In this document: piece after piece, positions 8,146 through 17,106 of the stretch
Position numbering within the stretch: position 1 is the stretch's first letter
Layout of the letters: every line of letters begins with the position of its first letter
Source of the DNA: Streptomyces echinatus
GTDB taxonomy: Bacteria; Actinomycetota; Actinomycetes; Streptomycetales; Streptomycetaceae
Direction: 5' to 3'
NCBI RefSeq assembly: GCF_014203595.1
Contig: NZ_JACHJK010000001.1
Span: 1 to 64,000, forward strand
Length of the DNA: 64,000 nt
Notes under the pieces: generated by a model
Seen by the model: the letters and a program-made list of their open reading frames with translations, nothing else
Told to the model about the DNA's origin: nothing
The model's database searches: none
Translations under genes and position numbers: made by a program

Positions 8146-10260
8146 ATGTCCGGGGACAGTGCCGCTTCGGCTTCCGGCGGGCCCGGGACCCGGCCGGGGC
8201 GGCCTGTCGGCCGGGCGACGGCGGGTGCGCGGCTCAGAAGACTGTTCGAGGGCGGGTTGCTGCAGGGCGGTGTCCAGGGCAGCTCGGTCCTCCGCCTGTT
8301 CCTGCGCTGGGTGCGCCGGCCGCTGCTGCCGGTGATGCGGCTGTGGCGGCGCAACATCCAGCTCAGGGTCGTCGCCACCACCCTGCTGATGTCGCTGGGT
8401 GTCGTACTGCTGCTGGGCTTCGTCGTGATCGGGCAGGTGCGCAACGGCCTGCTGGACGCGAAGGTGAAGGCGTCGCAGAGCCAGGCCACGGGCGGGTTCG
8501 CTGTGGCCAAGCAGAAGGCCGACGAGGCGGCGTCCGGGACCGGCGCGGGCGGCGGGGCCGCCACCGGCGACGGCACGGCGACCGCGGACGGGCGGCAGTC
8601 GCAGAACGTCATCCAGTGGATGAGTGACCTCGTGGAGTCGCTGTCCAGCGGTGGCGCGGGCGCCTTCGACGTGGTGACGCTGCCCGTGGGCGACGACAGC
8701 GGCGGCGGGCGCAGCCCGCGCGGCTCCGGGAACGTCAACCCGACCTCCAGCGTGCCCGCCGCTCTGCGCGAGCGGGTCAACAGCGGGACGACGGCCGTAC
8801 AGAGCAACACGCGGATCGTCTACTCCGGCGGCAAGGAATCGCAGCCGGGTCTGGTCATCGGCAAGCAGGTCAACGATCCCAACGGCCGCCCGTACGAGCT
8901 GTACTACCTCTTCCCGCTGACGCAGGAGGAGAAGTCCCTGAGCCTGGTCAAGGGCACCCTCGCCACCGCCGGGCTGTTCGTCGTCGTGCTGCTCGGCGCC
9001 ATCGCCTGGCTGGTGGTGCGGCAGGTCGTCACGCCGGTGCGGATGGCGGCCGGGATCGCGGAGCGGCTGTCCGCCGGGCGGCTGCAGGAGCGGATGAAGG
9101 TCACCGGCGAGGACGACATCGCGCGTCTGGGCGAGGCCTTCAACAAGATGGCGCAGAACCTGCAGGTCAAGATCCAGCAGATGGAGGACCTGTCGCGGAT
9201 GCAGCGGCGGTTCGTCTCCGACGTCTCGCACGAGCTGCGCACCCCGCTGACCACCGTCCGGATGGCCGCGGACGTCATCCACGAGGCGCGCGAGGACTTC
9301 GACCCGGTGACCGCGCGGTCGGCCGAGCTGCTCGCCGACCAGCTGGACCGGTTCGAGTCGCTGCTCGCGGACCTGCTGGAGATCAGCCGTTTCGACGCCG
9401 GTGCCGCGGCGCTGGAGGCCGAGCCGATAGACCTCAGGGAGGTCGTCCGCCGGGTGGTGAGCGGCGCCGAGCCGCTCGCCGAGCGCAAGGGCACGCACAT
9501 ACGCGTGATCGGCGACCAGCAGCCCGTCGTCGCCGAGGCGGACGCCCGGCGCGTGGAGCGTGTACTGCGCAACCTCGTCGTCAACGCCGTCGAGCACGGC
9601 GAGGGCAAGGACGTCGTCGTCAAGCTCGCCGCCGCCGGCGGGGCCGTGGCCGTCGCGGTGCGCGACTACGGCGTCGGCCTCAAGCCCGGTGAGGCGACCC
9701 GGGTCTTCAGCCGTTTCTGGCGGGCGGACCCGGCACGCGCGCGTACCACCGGTGGTACGGGCCTCGGGCTGTCGATCGCCCTGGAGGACGCGCGGTTGCA
9801 CGGCGGCTGGCTGCAGGCCTGGGGAGAGCCGGGCGGCGGCTCCCAGTTCCGGCTGACGCTGCCCAGGACCGCCGACGAGCCGCTGCGAGGCTCGCCGATA
9901 CCGCTGGAGCCCAAGGACTCGCGCCGCAACCGAGGCCTCGACGACGCGGGGCTGCCGCGCGAGACCGAGGAGAAGCGGGCGACCGTTCCGGTGCAGCAGC
10001 CCGGCGCCCAGGCGTCCGCGCTGCCGCCGCGGGCGTCGATCGCGCCGCGGCTGTCGCCCGCGACCCCCGCCGCCGACCCGGCCGCCCTGCCGGGCAACGG
10101 CAACGGCGCGCGCGTGGTGCCCCGGCCCCCCGGTGGCGGCGCACGGCGCCCGGGCGACGGGCCGGCCGAACGTCCGGCGCCCGACACGCAGCAGGGCCGG
10201 CCGGACGTAGCCGCGCCGGAGGATTCGACCGAGCCAGGGGAGGCATTTCGTGGTCGCTGA
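8146..10260 (+). CDS. mtrB: sensor histidine kinase MtrB
   Basis: 704 aa. Membrane histidine kinase partner of MtrA. A basic N-terminal tail precedes TM1 (about 73-96) and an extracytoplasmic sensor loop of about 170 residues; TM2 (271-293), HAMP, and HisKA with DVSHELRTPLTTVRM (phosphorylated His362) follow. The HATPase domain has RNLVVNAVEHG (N box), VRDYGVGL (G1), FSRFWRAD (F box) and GGTGLGLSIA (G2). After the catalytic domain there is a tail of roughly 130 residues rich in Pro, Ala, Gly and Arg, longer than in typical kinases. The end overlaps the start of lpqB by 11 bp, so the three genes form one operon. Confidence 0.97.
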   Translation: MSGDSAASASGGPGTRPGRPVGRATAGARLRRLFEGGLLQGGVQGSSVLRLFLRWVRRPLLPVMRLWRRNIQLRVVATTLLMSLGVVLLLGFVVIGQVRNGLLDAKVKASQSQATGGFAVAKQKADEAASGTGAGGGAATGDGTATADGRQSQNVIQWMSDLVESLSSGGAGAFDVVTLPVGDDSGGGRSPRGSGNVNPTSSVPAALRERVNSGTTAVQSNTRIVYSGGKESQPGLVIGKQVNDPNGRPYELYYLFPLTQEEKSLSLVKGTLATAGLFVVVLLGAIAWLVVRQVVTPVRMAAGIAERLSAGRLQERMKVTGEDDIARLGEAFNKMAQNLQVKIQQMEDLSRMQRRFVSDVSHELRTPLTTVRMAADVIHEAREDFDPVTARSAELLADQLDRFESLLADLLEISRFDAGAAALEAEPIDLREVVRRVVSGAEPLAERKGTHIRVIGDQQPVVAEADARRVERVLRNLVVNAVEHGEGKDVVVKLAAAGGAVAVAVRDYGVGLKPGEATRVFSRFWRADPARARTTGGTGLGLSIALEDARLHGGWLQAWGEPGGGSQFRLTLPRTADEPLRGSPIPLEPKDSRRNRGLDDAGLPRETEEKRATVPVQQPGAQASALPPRASIAPRLSPATPAADPAALPGNGNGARVVPRPPGGGARRPGDGPAERPAPDTQQGRPDVAAPEDSTEPGEAFRGR

Positions 10261-12106
10261 CCGCGAGGGGGGCGCACGGCGGCGGCCGGCGCGCGCGGTG
10301 GCGTACGCCGCCTTGGGTGTCGTACTGCTGGCCGGGTGCGCCTCCATGCCCGACAGGGGGGACCTGCGGGATGTGGAGTCCACGCCGCGGCAGGACACCG
10401 GTGTCCGGGTGTTCGCCATGCCACCGGCCGACGGCGCGGGGCCCGGCGAGATCATGCAGGGTTTCCTTGAGGCGCTGACCAGCGACGATCCCGGGTACGA
10501 CACGGCTCGCAAGTACCTGACGGCCGACGCGGCCCGCAGCTGGCGGCCGGAGCGGTCGACCACCGTCCTCGCGAACGGGCCGAGCATCGAGACCGACTGC
10601 GGTCCGGGCGCCCGGGAGGAGACCAACAGCGTCACCTGCGTGCTGGCCGGCAGCCGGGTCGCCACGGTCGACGCGCAGCAGGCCTACCAGCCCGCCGACG
10701 GCTCCTACCGCGAGAAGCTGCATCTCACGAAGGACGCCAAGAGCGGGCAGTGGCGCATCGACGGACTGCCCGACGGCGTCGTCATGGGCAACTCGGACTT
10801 CCAGCGCAACTACACGTCGGTCGACAAGTACTACTTCGCCTCCAACACGGCGGTCGGCGCGAGCGGGCAGCCGGTGGCGGTCGCCGACCCGGTGTTCGTG
10901 CGCAGCAAGGTGGACGCGATGACCCAGATGGTCCGCTCGCTGCTGAAGGGGCCCACCGCCTGGCTCGGGCCGGTGGTCAGGTCCAGCTTCCCGACCGGTA
11001 CGGCGCTGCAGAAGGGCGTAACCGGGCTGGCGCCGGACGACCAGAACAAACTGACCGTGCCGCTGAACCTCAGGGCGTCCCGGGTCGCGTCGGGCAAGTG
11101 CACCGAGATGGCGACGCAGGTGCTGTTCACCCTGCGGAACCTTGCGCCGACGCTGGAGTCCGTCGAACTGCAGGGGACCGGCGGTGACCGGCTGTGCGAG
11201 CTGACCGACGAACGCGCCGAGTCCGCGGCCTGGCACGGGGCGTCGAAGCACCCCGAGTACGTGTACTTCATCGACGGCAAGCACCGGGTGGTACGGATGC
11301 CGACCGCGAGCACCGGTTCGGACTCCGGCTCCGGCTCGGGCACCGGCTCCGCTCCGGTGCCGGGTCCGATGGGCGAGGGCGGCAAGAGGCTGCAGTCGGT
11401 GGCGGTGTCGCGGGACGAGCACAACGCGGCCGGGGTCGCGGACGAGGGCAGGTCGCTGTACGTGACCTCGCTGGCGTCTGGTGGTTCCTTCGACGAGGCG
11501 CTGGTGAGCAGCGCCGGCGCGACCCCCGCCGACCGGCTGACCACTCCGAGCTGGGACGCCCGCGGCGACCTGTGGGTGGCCGACCGTGACCCGCACCGGA
11601 CCCGTCTGTTCGTCCTGGAGCAGGGCGTCGGCAAACCGGAGCAGGTCGCCGTCCCGGACCTGTCCGGCCAGATCAAGGACGTGCGCGTGGCCGCCGACGG
11701 GGCGCGGATCGCGCTGGTCGTGGAGAAGGACGGCAAGCAGTCCCTGTTCATCGGCCGGATCCAGCGCGACGACGGGACCGGGCAGGGCATCTCGGTGGAC
11801 GGGCTCCGCTCGGCGACCCCGGACCTGGAGAAGGTCAGCGCCATCTCCTGGGCCGGGGACAGCAGGCTGCTCGTCGTCGGGCAGGAACAGGGGGGAGTGC
11901 AGCAGATGCGGTACGTCCAGGTCGACGGGTCCACGCTCGACGGCCCGGCACCGGGCGCGCTCACCAGCGTCAAGGCCGTCGCCGCGTCCGAGGACGAGCG
12001 GGTCCCCCTGGTGGCCTACTCGGAGGACGGGATCGTACGACTGCCGTCCGGGGCGCAGTGGCAGAAGGTCGACAAGGACGGGTCGGCGCCGGTCTATCCG
12101 GGCTGA
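10250..12106 (+). CDS. lpqB: lipoprotein LpqB, MtrAB accessory factor
   Basis: 618 aa. The N-terminus is a lipoprotein signal: a basic start, a hydrophobic stretch and the lipobox LLAGC with Cys30. It then has the LpqB N-terminal region, a GerMN-type domain (about 200-330, with TQMVRSLLKGPTAWLGPVV) and a C-terminal beta-propeller-like half containing repeated blade motifs such as RLTTPSWDARGDLWVADRD. In mycobacteria LpqB interacts with the extracytoplasmic domain of MtrB and modulates its signalling. GTG start inside the end of mtrB with AGGGGAGG about 7 nt upstream. A Gly/Ser-rich linker lies near residue 355. Confidence 0.95.
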   Translation: MVADREGGARRRPARAVAYAALGVVLLAGCASMPDRGDLRDVESTPRQDTGVRVFAMPPADGAGPGEIMQGFLEALTSDDPGYDTARKYLTADAARSWRPERSTTVLANGPSIETDCGPGAREETNSVTCVLAGSRVATVDAQQAYQPADGSYREKLHLTKDAKSGQWRIDGLPDGVVMGNSDFQRNYTSVDKYYFASNTAVGASGQPVAVADPVFVRSKVDAMTQMVRSLLKGPTAWLGPVVRSSFPTGTALQKGVTGLAPDDQNKLTVPLNLRASRVASGKCTEMATQVLFTLRNLAPTLESVELQGTGGDRLCELTDERAESAAWHGASKHPEYVYFIDGKHRVVRMPTASTGSDSGSGSGTGSAPVPGPMGEGGKRLQSVAVSRDEHNAAGVADEGRSLYVTSLASGGSFDEALVSSAGATPADRLTTPSWDARGDLWVADRDPHRTRLFVLEQGVGKPEQVAVPDLSGQIKDVRVAADGARIALVVEKDGKQSLFIGRIQRDDGTGQGISVDGLRSATPDLEKVSAISWAGDSRLLVVGQEQGGVQQMRYVQVDGSTLDGPAPGALTSVKAVAASEDERVPLVAYSEDGIVRLPSGAQWQKVDKDGSAPVYPG

Positions 12107-12228
12107 CGGGCTGAGGGCCGTGGGCTGGGGGCAGGCGGGCCCCTGCCTCCCCGGCGGGGGTGCGCTCACGCCGGTGCTCCGCTGCACGCCCGTGCGCGAC
12201 ATGCCCCGCCCCGGGGCTCCCCGGGGAC

Positions 12229-12251
12229 TTGTCCACAGGGCGTTGTCCACA
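12229..12251 (+). promoter_or_regulatory. pair of perfect DnaA boxes
   Basis: TTGTCCACA occurs twice in direct orientation, at 12229-12237 and 12243-12251, with starts 14 bp apart; each copy is followed by GGG. This 9-mer is the preferred Streptomyces DnaA box. The pair lies between lpqB and the ComF gene, 40 bp before the latter's start, so DnaA binding could regulate that gene or titrate DnaA. Confidence 0.75.
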
Positions 12252-12291
12252 GGGGTGGCCGGTCCGCGGTGACGTTGGCACAGTGGTGGTC

Positions 12292-13206
12292 ATGCGGGGG
12301 TGGTGGCAGGACCTCACCGACCTGGTGCTGCCGGCCGACTGCGCGGGCTGCGGAGCACCTCGTACGGCGCTCTGCCCGCGGTGCCGGGCCATGCTGGACG
12401 GGGGCGTGGCGCGGCGGGCGCGACCGGTGCCGGAGCCGGCCGGGCTGCCGGTGGTGCACGCCGTGGCTCCGTACGCGGCGGAGGTGCGCGCGCTGCTGCT
12501 CGCGCACAAGGAGCGGGGTGCGCTGGCACTCGCGGGTGTGCTGGGCACGGCACTGGCGACGGCCGTGCGGGCGGGCCTCGGCGTAGGCGACGGTGCCGGT
12601 CCTGCTCTTGCTGCCGGTGCCGGTGCCGGTGCCGGTGCCCGTCCCGGGGCGGCCGGGGGGTCGTGGCCCGGGGCCGTGCTGCTGGTTCCCGTGCCCTCCG
12701 CCCGGTGGGCCGTGCGGGCGCGTGGGCACGACCCCGTACGGCGGATGGCGCTCGCGGCGGCCGGGGAGCTGCGGCGCACCGGCACGCCGGCCCGGGTGGC
12801 GGCCGTGCTGCGGCAGCGGCGGCCCGTGGCGGACCAGGCGGGGCTGGACGCGCGGCGGCGCCTGGAGAACCTCGCCGGGGCGCTGGAGGTGGCCGCGGGA
12901 GGCAGCCGGCTGCTCGGCACGGGCCGCGTCGTGCTCGTGGACGACCTCATGACGACGGGCGCCAGTCTCGCCGAGGCGGCACGGGCCCTGCGGGAAGCGG
13001 CCGTATCACGTCGTGATGGCGGAACGGTCGTGTATCGGGCGATAACCCGGGAAGGTAGGGAGGAACGACGGATCGGTGTACGGCCGGAGGGGAGGGAGTG
13101 GGTGCATCGTGCACGGGAAAAGAGGGCGGTGAACGCCCCTCGGCGGAGGCTCCATGCCGCCGTGATCGCCGCTCCTGGCGATTCTTTCGAAATAAACAGG
13201 AACTGA
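12292..13206 (+). CDS. ComF family phosphoribosyltransferase-like protein
   Basis: 304 aa. The N-terminus has a zinc-ribbon-like set of cysteines (Cys17, 20, 28, 31: CAGC and CPRC). The C-terminal half is a type I phosphoribosyltransferase fold with the PRPP loop VVLVDDLMTTGAS near residue 215 and the QRRPVADQAGLDARRRLENLAG stretch typical of ComF. In naturally competent bacteria ComF helps DNA uptake and repair; in Streptomyces its role is unknown. A low-complexity insert (AAGAGAGAGARPG, coded by a GGTGCC tandem repeat) and a longer C-terminal tail make it longer than most ComF proteins. The start is uncertain by a few codons because no strong ribosome binding site is visible. Confidence 0.85.
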   Translation: MRGWWQDLTDLVLPADCAGCGAPRTALCPRCRAMLDGGVARRARPVPEPAGLPVVHAVAPYAAEVRALLLAHKERGALALAGVLGTALATAVRAGLGVGDGAGPALAAGAGAGAGARPGAAGGSWPGAVLLVPVPSARWAVRARGHDPVRRMALAAAGELRRTGTPARVAAVLRQRRPVADQAGLDARRRLENLAGALEVAAGGSRLLGTGRVVLVDDLMTTGASLAEAARALREAAVSRRDGGTVVYRAITREGREERRIGVRPEGREWVHRAREKRAVNAPRRRLHAAVIAAPGDSFEINRN

Positions 13207-13518
13207 CTATCAACTTGCGTCGTTGCAGGTAGTGAGAGGGGTAATTCACCTGAACGGAGGTACGCCGTAGTAGAGGGTGACGACATCCGTCCGGGCGAGA
13301 TATGTTCGGTTGTGAGGAAAGGCGCAGGCCACACCTCGCTTATCCGAATGCCGCGCTGCGGGTTTTCCGCAATCACCCGCGCCGGTGGGGTGGAGCTCTC
13401 GCCCATGGGGGAGGAGGAGGTGGAAGTCACCGAGTCCGAGGTCCGGTGCTCACCGGACCTGGTGCGAAAGGGAGATGCTCCGCCGTTGGAGCGGAGCGAT
13501 CCGGGAACGGAGTTCTGC
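13207..13518. other. ComF-hpf intergenic region
   Basis: About 310 bases. The frame of hpf is open upstream to 13312, giving possible longer forms of HPF, but that part has low codon bias and no match to the family. The region is less G+C-rich near 13205-13260 and contains GTTG (13222), 13 bp and GGGTAAT (13239), which distantly resembles the stress sigma factor (SigB/SigH-type) pattern GTTT...GGGTAT. Confidence 0.4.
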
Positions 13519-14211
13519 GTGGACATCGTCGTCAAAGGCCGCAAGACCGAGGTGCCCGAGCGGTTCCGCAAGCACGTGGCCGAGAAGCTGAAGCTGGAGA
13601 AGATCCAGAGGCTCGATGCCAAGGTGATCAGCCTCGACGTCGAGGTGTCCAAGGAGCCGAACCCCCGACAGGCCGACCGCTGTGACCGAGTGGAGATCAC
13701 GCTCCGCTCCCGCGGTCCGGTGATCCGGGCGGAGGCAGCGGCCAGCGACCCGTACGCGGCACTCGACCTGGCGGCGGAGAAGCTGGATGCCCGGCTGCGC
13801 AAGCAGCACGACAAGCGCTTCTCGCGGCGCGGCGCGCGCCGGATCCCGGCGGCGGAGGTCGCCGACCACGTCCCGGGCGCGGCGACGCTCAACGGCAACG
13901 GCCTCCCCGTCCACGAGGAGGAGGGGGACGGCGTGCCGACCAAGAAGATCGGCCCGCTGGAGGTCAAGGGCGAAGGCCCCCTCATCGTCCGCGAGAAGAC
14001 CCACGTCGCCGCTCCGATGAGCCTCGACCAGGCCCTCTACGAGATGGAACTGGTCGGCCACGACTTCTACCTGTTCGTCGACTCCGAGACGAAGGAACCG
14101 AGCGTCGTCTACCGGCGACACGCCTACGACTACGGCGTGATCCACCTCAGCACGGACCCGATGGTCGCCCAGGGTGAGACCCCGGCGGCGGGTGGCACGC
14201 TGGGCGGCTGA
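13519..14211 (+). CDS. hpf: long-form ribosome hibernation promoting factor
   Basis: 230 aa. Binds the 30S decoding region and dimerises ribosomes (100S) in stationary phase or stress. The N-terminal S30AE domain (1-105) has VDIVVKGRKTEVPERFRKHV and VEITLRSRGPVIRAEA; a charged linker follows, then the C-terminal dimerisation domain (about 170-225) with MSLDQALYEMELVGHDFYLF and YRRHAYDYGVIHL. GTG start chosen because the conserved N-terminus begins exactly there and GGAACGGAG lies just upstream; starts at 13312 or 13405 would add unrelated sequence. A hairpin terminator follows. Confidence 0.92.
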   Translation: MDIVVKGRKTEVPERFRKHVAEKLKLEKIQRLDAKVISLDVEVSKEPNPRQADRCDRVEITLRSRGPVIRAEAAASDPYAALDLAAEKLDARLRKQHDKRFSRRGARRIPAAEVADHVPGAATLNGNGLPVHEEEGDGVPTKKIGPLEVKGEGPLIVREKTHVAAPMSLDQALYEMELVGHDFYLFVDSETKEPSVVYRRHAYDYGVIHLSTDPMVAQGETPAAGGTLGG

Positions 14212-14234
14212 CCCGCCCGGCCGAAGCTGAGCCT

Positions 14235-14269
14235 GTGCCCCTGGAGCGCGTGTGCGCCCCCAGGGGCAC
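14235..14269 (+). terminator. hpf terminator
   Basis: GTGCCCCTGG pairs perfectly with CCAGGGGCAC (10 bp). The 15-nt loop holds a nested GCGC-GTGT-GCGC hairpin. It starts 24 bp after the hpf stop. As usual in actinobacteria, no T-run follows. Confidence 0.75.
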
Positions 14270-14414
14270 CGGTGTGCGACCACTTCGCGCCCCGCACGTC
14301 ACCCCGGTGTCGCCCGGGCATGGAATCATGGCCGCACCGGCCCAACCGGTGGGCCGCTGCCTTGGGTTGGCGATGGCACAGGACCACAGGCCACAGCCTT
14401 CAGGGGGAGGAACG

Positions 14415-15161
14415 ATGGCGGACACCTTCGGACCGATGCGGGACGGGGGCGCCGGTGACGATGTCATCGGTACGGGCCCGGACCCGGGCTCTCCACGTAA
14501 GGAGCCGATCAGGGTCCTGGTCGTGGACGACCACGCCCTCTTCCGGCGCGGCCTGGAGATCGTGCTCGCGGCCGAGGAGGACATCCAGGTGGTCGGCGAG
14601 GCGGGCGACGGTGCCGAGGCCGTCGACAAGGCCGCCGACCTGCTGCCCGACATCGTGCTGATGGACGTCCGCATGCCCAAGCGCGGCGGGATCGAGGCCT
14701 GCACCTCCATCAAGGAGGTCGCCCCCAGCGCCAAGATCATCATGCTGACGATCAGCGACGAGGAGGCCGACCTCTACGACGCCATCAAGGCGGGCGCGAC
14801 CGGGTATCTCCTCAAGGAGATCTCGACCGACGAGGTGGCCACCGCCATTCGCGCGGTGGCCGACGGGCAGTCGCAGATCAGCCCGTCGATGGCGTCCAAA
14901 CTCCTCACCGAGTTCAAGTCGATGATCCAGCGCACTGACGAACGCCGGCTGGTGCCCGCGCCCCGGCTGACCGACCGGGAACTGGAAGTCCTCAAACTCG
15001 TCGCCACGGGCATGAACAACCGGGACATCGCCAAGGAACTGTTCATCTCCGAGAACACGGTGAAGAACCACGTCCGCAACATCCTGGAGAAGCTGCAGCT
15101 GCACTCCCGGATGGAGGCGGTGGTCTACGCGATGCGCGAGAAGATCCTGGAGATCCGCTAG
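14415..15161 (+). CDS. orrA: NarL/LuxR-type response regulator, OrrA-like
   Basis: 248 aa. A receiver domain (about 32-150) with acidic pocket DDH, phospho-acceptor Asp84 in VLMDVRMPKRGG and Lys in YLLKEIST, then a LuxR-type HTH (about 182-245) with LTDRELEVLKLVATGMNNRDIA and the recognition helix SENTVKNHVRNILEKL. No histidine kinase gene is adjacent, so it is an orphan regulator. Its place right after hpf matches the S. coelicolor orphan regulator OrrA (SCO3008), which affects antibiotic production and differentiation; the symbol rests on that synteny. Start ATG with GGGGAGG 4 nt upstream. Confidence 0.9.
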   Translation: MADTFGPMRDGGAGDDVIGTGPDPGSPRKEPIRVLVVDDHALFRRGLEIVLAAEEDIQVVGEAGDGAEAVDKAADLLPDIVLMDVRMPKRGGIEACTSIKEVAPSAKIIMLTISDEEADLYDAIKAGATGYLLKEISTDEVATAIRAVADGQSQISPSMASKLLTEFKSMIQRTDERRLVPAPRLTDRELEVLKLVATGMNNRDIAKELFISENTVKNHVRNILEKLQLHSRMEAVVYAMREKILEIR

Positions 15162-15172
15162 CGCCTCACCCC

Positions 15173-16348
15173 CTAGCCGAGGAGACGGGCGAGTTCCCTG
15201 GTGAGGGGCTCGCGCAGCTCGGGGGTGTCCGCGCGCTCCACACGGACGTCCGTGCAGTCCACCCAGGTCGCCGCCTCGACCAGGGCCTGGGCGACCGCCG
15301 GGACCGCCTTCGGGCCGTCCAGCGTGACCTGCTTGGCCACCAGCGTCCGGCCTTCGCGCGCCGGGTCGACCCGCCCGACCAGCCGGCCGCCGGCGAGCAC
15401 CGGCATCGCGAAGTAGCCGTGGATCCGCTTGGGCTTGGGCACGTACGCCTCCAGCCGGTGGGTGAAGCCGAAGATCCGCTCCGTGCGCGCCCGCTCCCAG
15501 ATCAGGGAGTCGAACGGCGACAGCAGTGTGGTGCGGTGCCGGCCGCGCGGCGGCGTCGCCAGGGCGGCCGGGTCGGCCCAGGCCGGCTTGGACCAGCCCT
15601 CGACCTCGACCGGCACCAGGCCCGAGTCCGCGATCACCGCGGCGACCTGCTCGCCCTTGAGCCGGTGGTAGTCGGCGATGTCCGCGCGGGTGCCGACGCC
15701 GAGGGACTCGCCCGCCAGCCGGACCAGCCGGCGCAGACACTCGGTGTCGTCCAGCTCGTCATGCAGCAGAGCGCCCGGCACGGCGCGCTCGGCGAGGTCG
15801 TACACCCGCTTCCAGCCGCGCCGCTCCACGCACACCACCTCGCCGTACATCAGCGCCCGTTCCACGGCGACCTTGGTGCCCGACCAGTCCCACCATTCAC
15901 TGGTCTTCTTGGCGCCGCCCAGCTCCGTGGCGGTCAGCGGGCCCTCCGCGCGCAGCTGCTTGACGACCTGGTCGTAGGCGCCGTCGGGCAGTTCGTGGTT
16001 CCAGTGCGGGCGGTTGCGGTAGGCGCGGCGGCGGAACGCGAAGTGCGGCCACTCCTCGATGGGCAGGATGCAGGCCGCGTGCGACCAGTACTCGAAGGCG
16101 TGTGTGTCCGTCCAGTACGCGGCCTCCACGGTCTTGCGGCCGACCGCTCCCAGCCTGGCGTACGGCACGAGTTCGTGGGAGCGGGCGAGGACCGAGATCG
16201 TGTCGAGCTGGACCGCGCCGAGGTGGCGCAGCACCCCTCGGACACCCGTGCGCCGGTCGGGGGCGCCGAGCAGGCCCTGGGCCCGCAGGACGATCCGGCG
16301 GGCGTCGTCCGCGGTGAGGGTGGTGGTGGGGCGCGGAAGGGTCGTCAT
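15173..16348 (-). CDS. HTH_42 winged-helix DNA glycosylase, YcaQ/AlkX-like
   Basis: 391 aa. Belongs to the HTH_42 (AlkZ/YcaQ) superfamily of DNA glycosylases, which remove bulky alkyl lesions or unhook interstrand crosslinks. The key catalytic-loop motif is Q-L-D at residues 47-49 (AVQLDTISVLARSHELVPYARLG). The QxD form belongs to the YcaQ/AlkX branch, whereas AlkZ antibiotic self-resistance enzymes carry QxQ. Other family signatures are YWSHAACILP, a WWDWSGTKVA stretch and the C-terminal LSPFDSLIWERARTERIFGF. Convergent with the response regulator, 11 bp apart. The start ATG has no clear Shine-Dalgarno; a GTG eight codons upstream is possible. Confidence 0.88.
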   Translation of the reverse strand: MTTLPRPTTTLTADDARRIVLRAQGLLGAPDRRTGVRGVLRHLGAVQLDTISVLARSHELVPYARLGAVGRKTVEAAYWTDTHAFEYWSHAACILPIEEWPHFAFRRRAYRNRPHWNHELPDGAYDQVVKQLRAEGPLTATELGGAKKTSEWWDWSGTKVAVERALMYGEVVCVERRGWKRVYDLAERAVPGALLHDELDDTECLRRLVRLAGESLGVGTRADIADYHRLKGEQVAAVIADSGLVPVEVEGWSKPAWADPAALATPPRGRHRTTLLSPFDSLIWERARTERIFGFTHRLEAYVPKPKRIHGYFAMPVLAGGRLVGRVDPAREGRTLVAKQVTLDGPKAVPAVAQALVEAATWVDCTDVRVERADTPELREPLTRELARLLG

Positions 16349-16536
16349 GCGTCGGACGATAGAGGGTGCCACTGACAGCCCGCGACGAGCTGCGCGTTCA
16401 CCGGGAACGAGCGGGGCGGGGCAGCGGCGGACGAGCCGGGCGGGGCACCGGAGACGGGGCACGGACGCGCCTCGCCGGACCGGCCGGTAAGGCCCTCGGG
16501 ACGCCCGTGGCGCGGCCGGTCCCGGTCCCCCGTCGC

Positions 16537-17106
16537 TCAGGCACGCGCGGGCAGGTACGGGGCGGTGGACGGCAGTCCCAGATCCGAGGGGAGCAGGGAG
16601 CCGACCCAGCAGTCGCGGCGCACCCCTTTGTTGTTGATGCCGGAACGCAGGGTGCCCTCGACGGCGAAGCCCGCGCGTTCGGCCACCGCGCGGGAGGCGT
16701 GGTTGCCGACCTCGGCCCGCCATTCGACACGGTCGACACCGACCTCGGTGAAGATCCACCGGCAGGCGGCGAGCGTGGCCTCCACGATGTACCCGTGGCC
16801 GCGGTGCTCCACGGCCGCCCAGAAGCCGACCTCGGCCGTGCCCAGCGAGCGCATCGTGAGGGCGAGCATGCCGGCCAGCTTCCCGCCGGTGAGGAACACG
16901 CCGAAGGTGAACATCGACCCCTGCGACCATCCCCCGGGGACGATCTGCTCCGTGAAGCCGGTCGCGTGCTCGGGCAGATAGGGCGAGGGGACCGTCGTCC
17001 AGCGCTGGATGTCGGGGTCCTGCACGGCCTCGTACACCGCGTCGGTGTCGCCGGGGCCGACCGGGCGCAGCAGAAGACGGTCCGTGGTGAGCGTGACGGG
17101 TTCCAT
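16537..17106 (-). CDS. GNAT family N-acetyltransferase (RimJ/RimL type)
   Basis: 189 aa. Single GNAT domain of the RimJ/RimL branch: TLTTDRLLLRPVGPGDTDAVYEAVQD at the start, the acetyl-CoA loop region AVEHRGHGYIVEATLAAC (a Q/RxxGxG/A-type pattern), and NHASRAVAERAGFAVEGTLRSG at the C-terminus. The acceptor substrate cannot be told from sequence. A longer start 12 codons upstream is possible, but its extra residues do not fit the family. It is divergent from secA with a shared 250-bp promoter region. Confidence 0.88.
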   Translation of the reverse strand: MEPVTLTTDRLLLRPVGPGDTDAVYEAVQDPDIQRWTTVPSPYLPEHATGFTEQIVPGGWSQGSMFTFGVFLTGGKLAGMLALTMRSLGTAEVGFWAAVEHRGHGYIVEATLAACRWIFTEVGVDRVEWRAEVGNHASRAVAERAGFAVEGTLRSGINNKGVRRDCWVGSLLPSDLGLPSTAPYLPARA

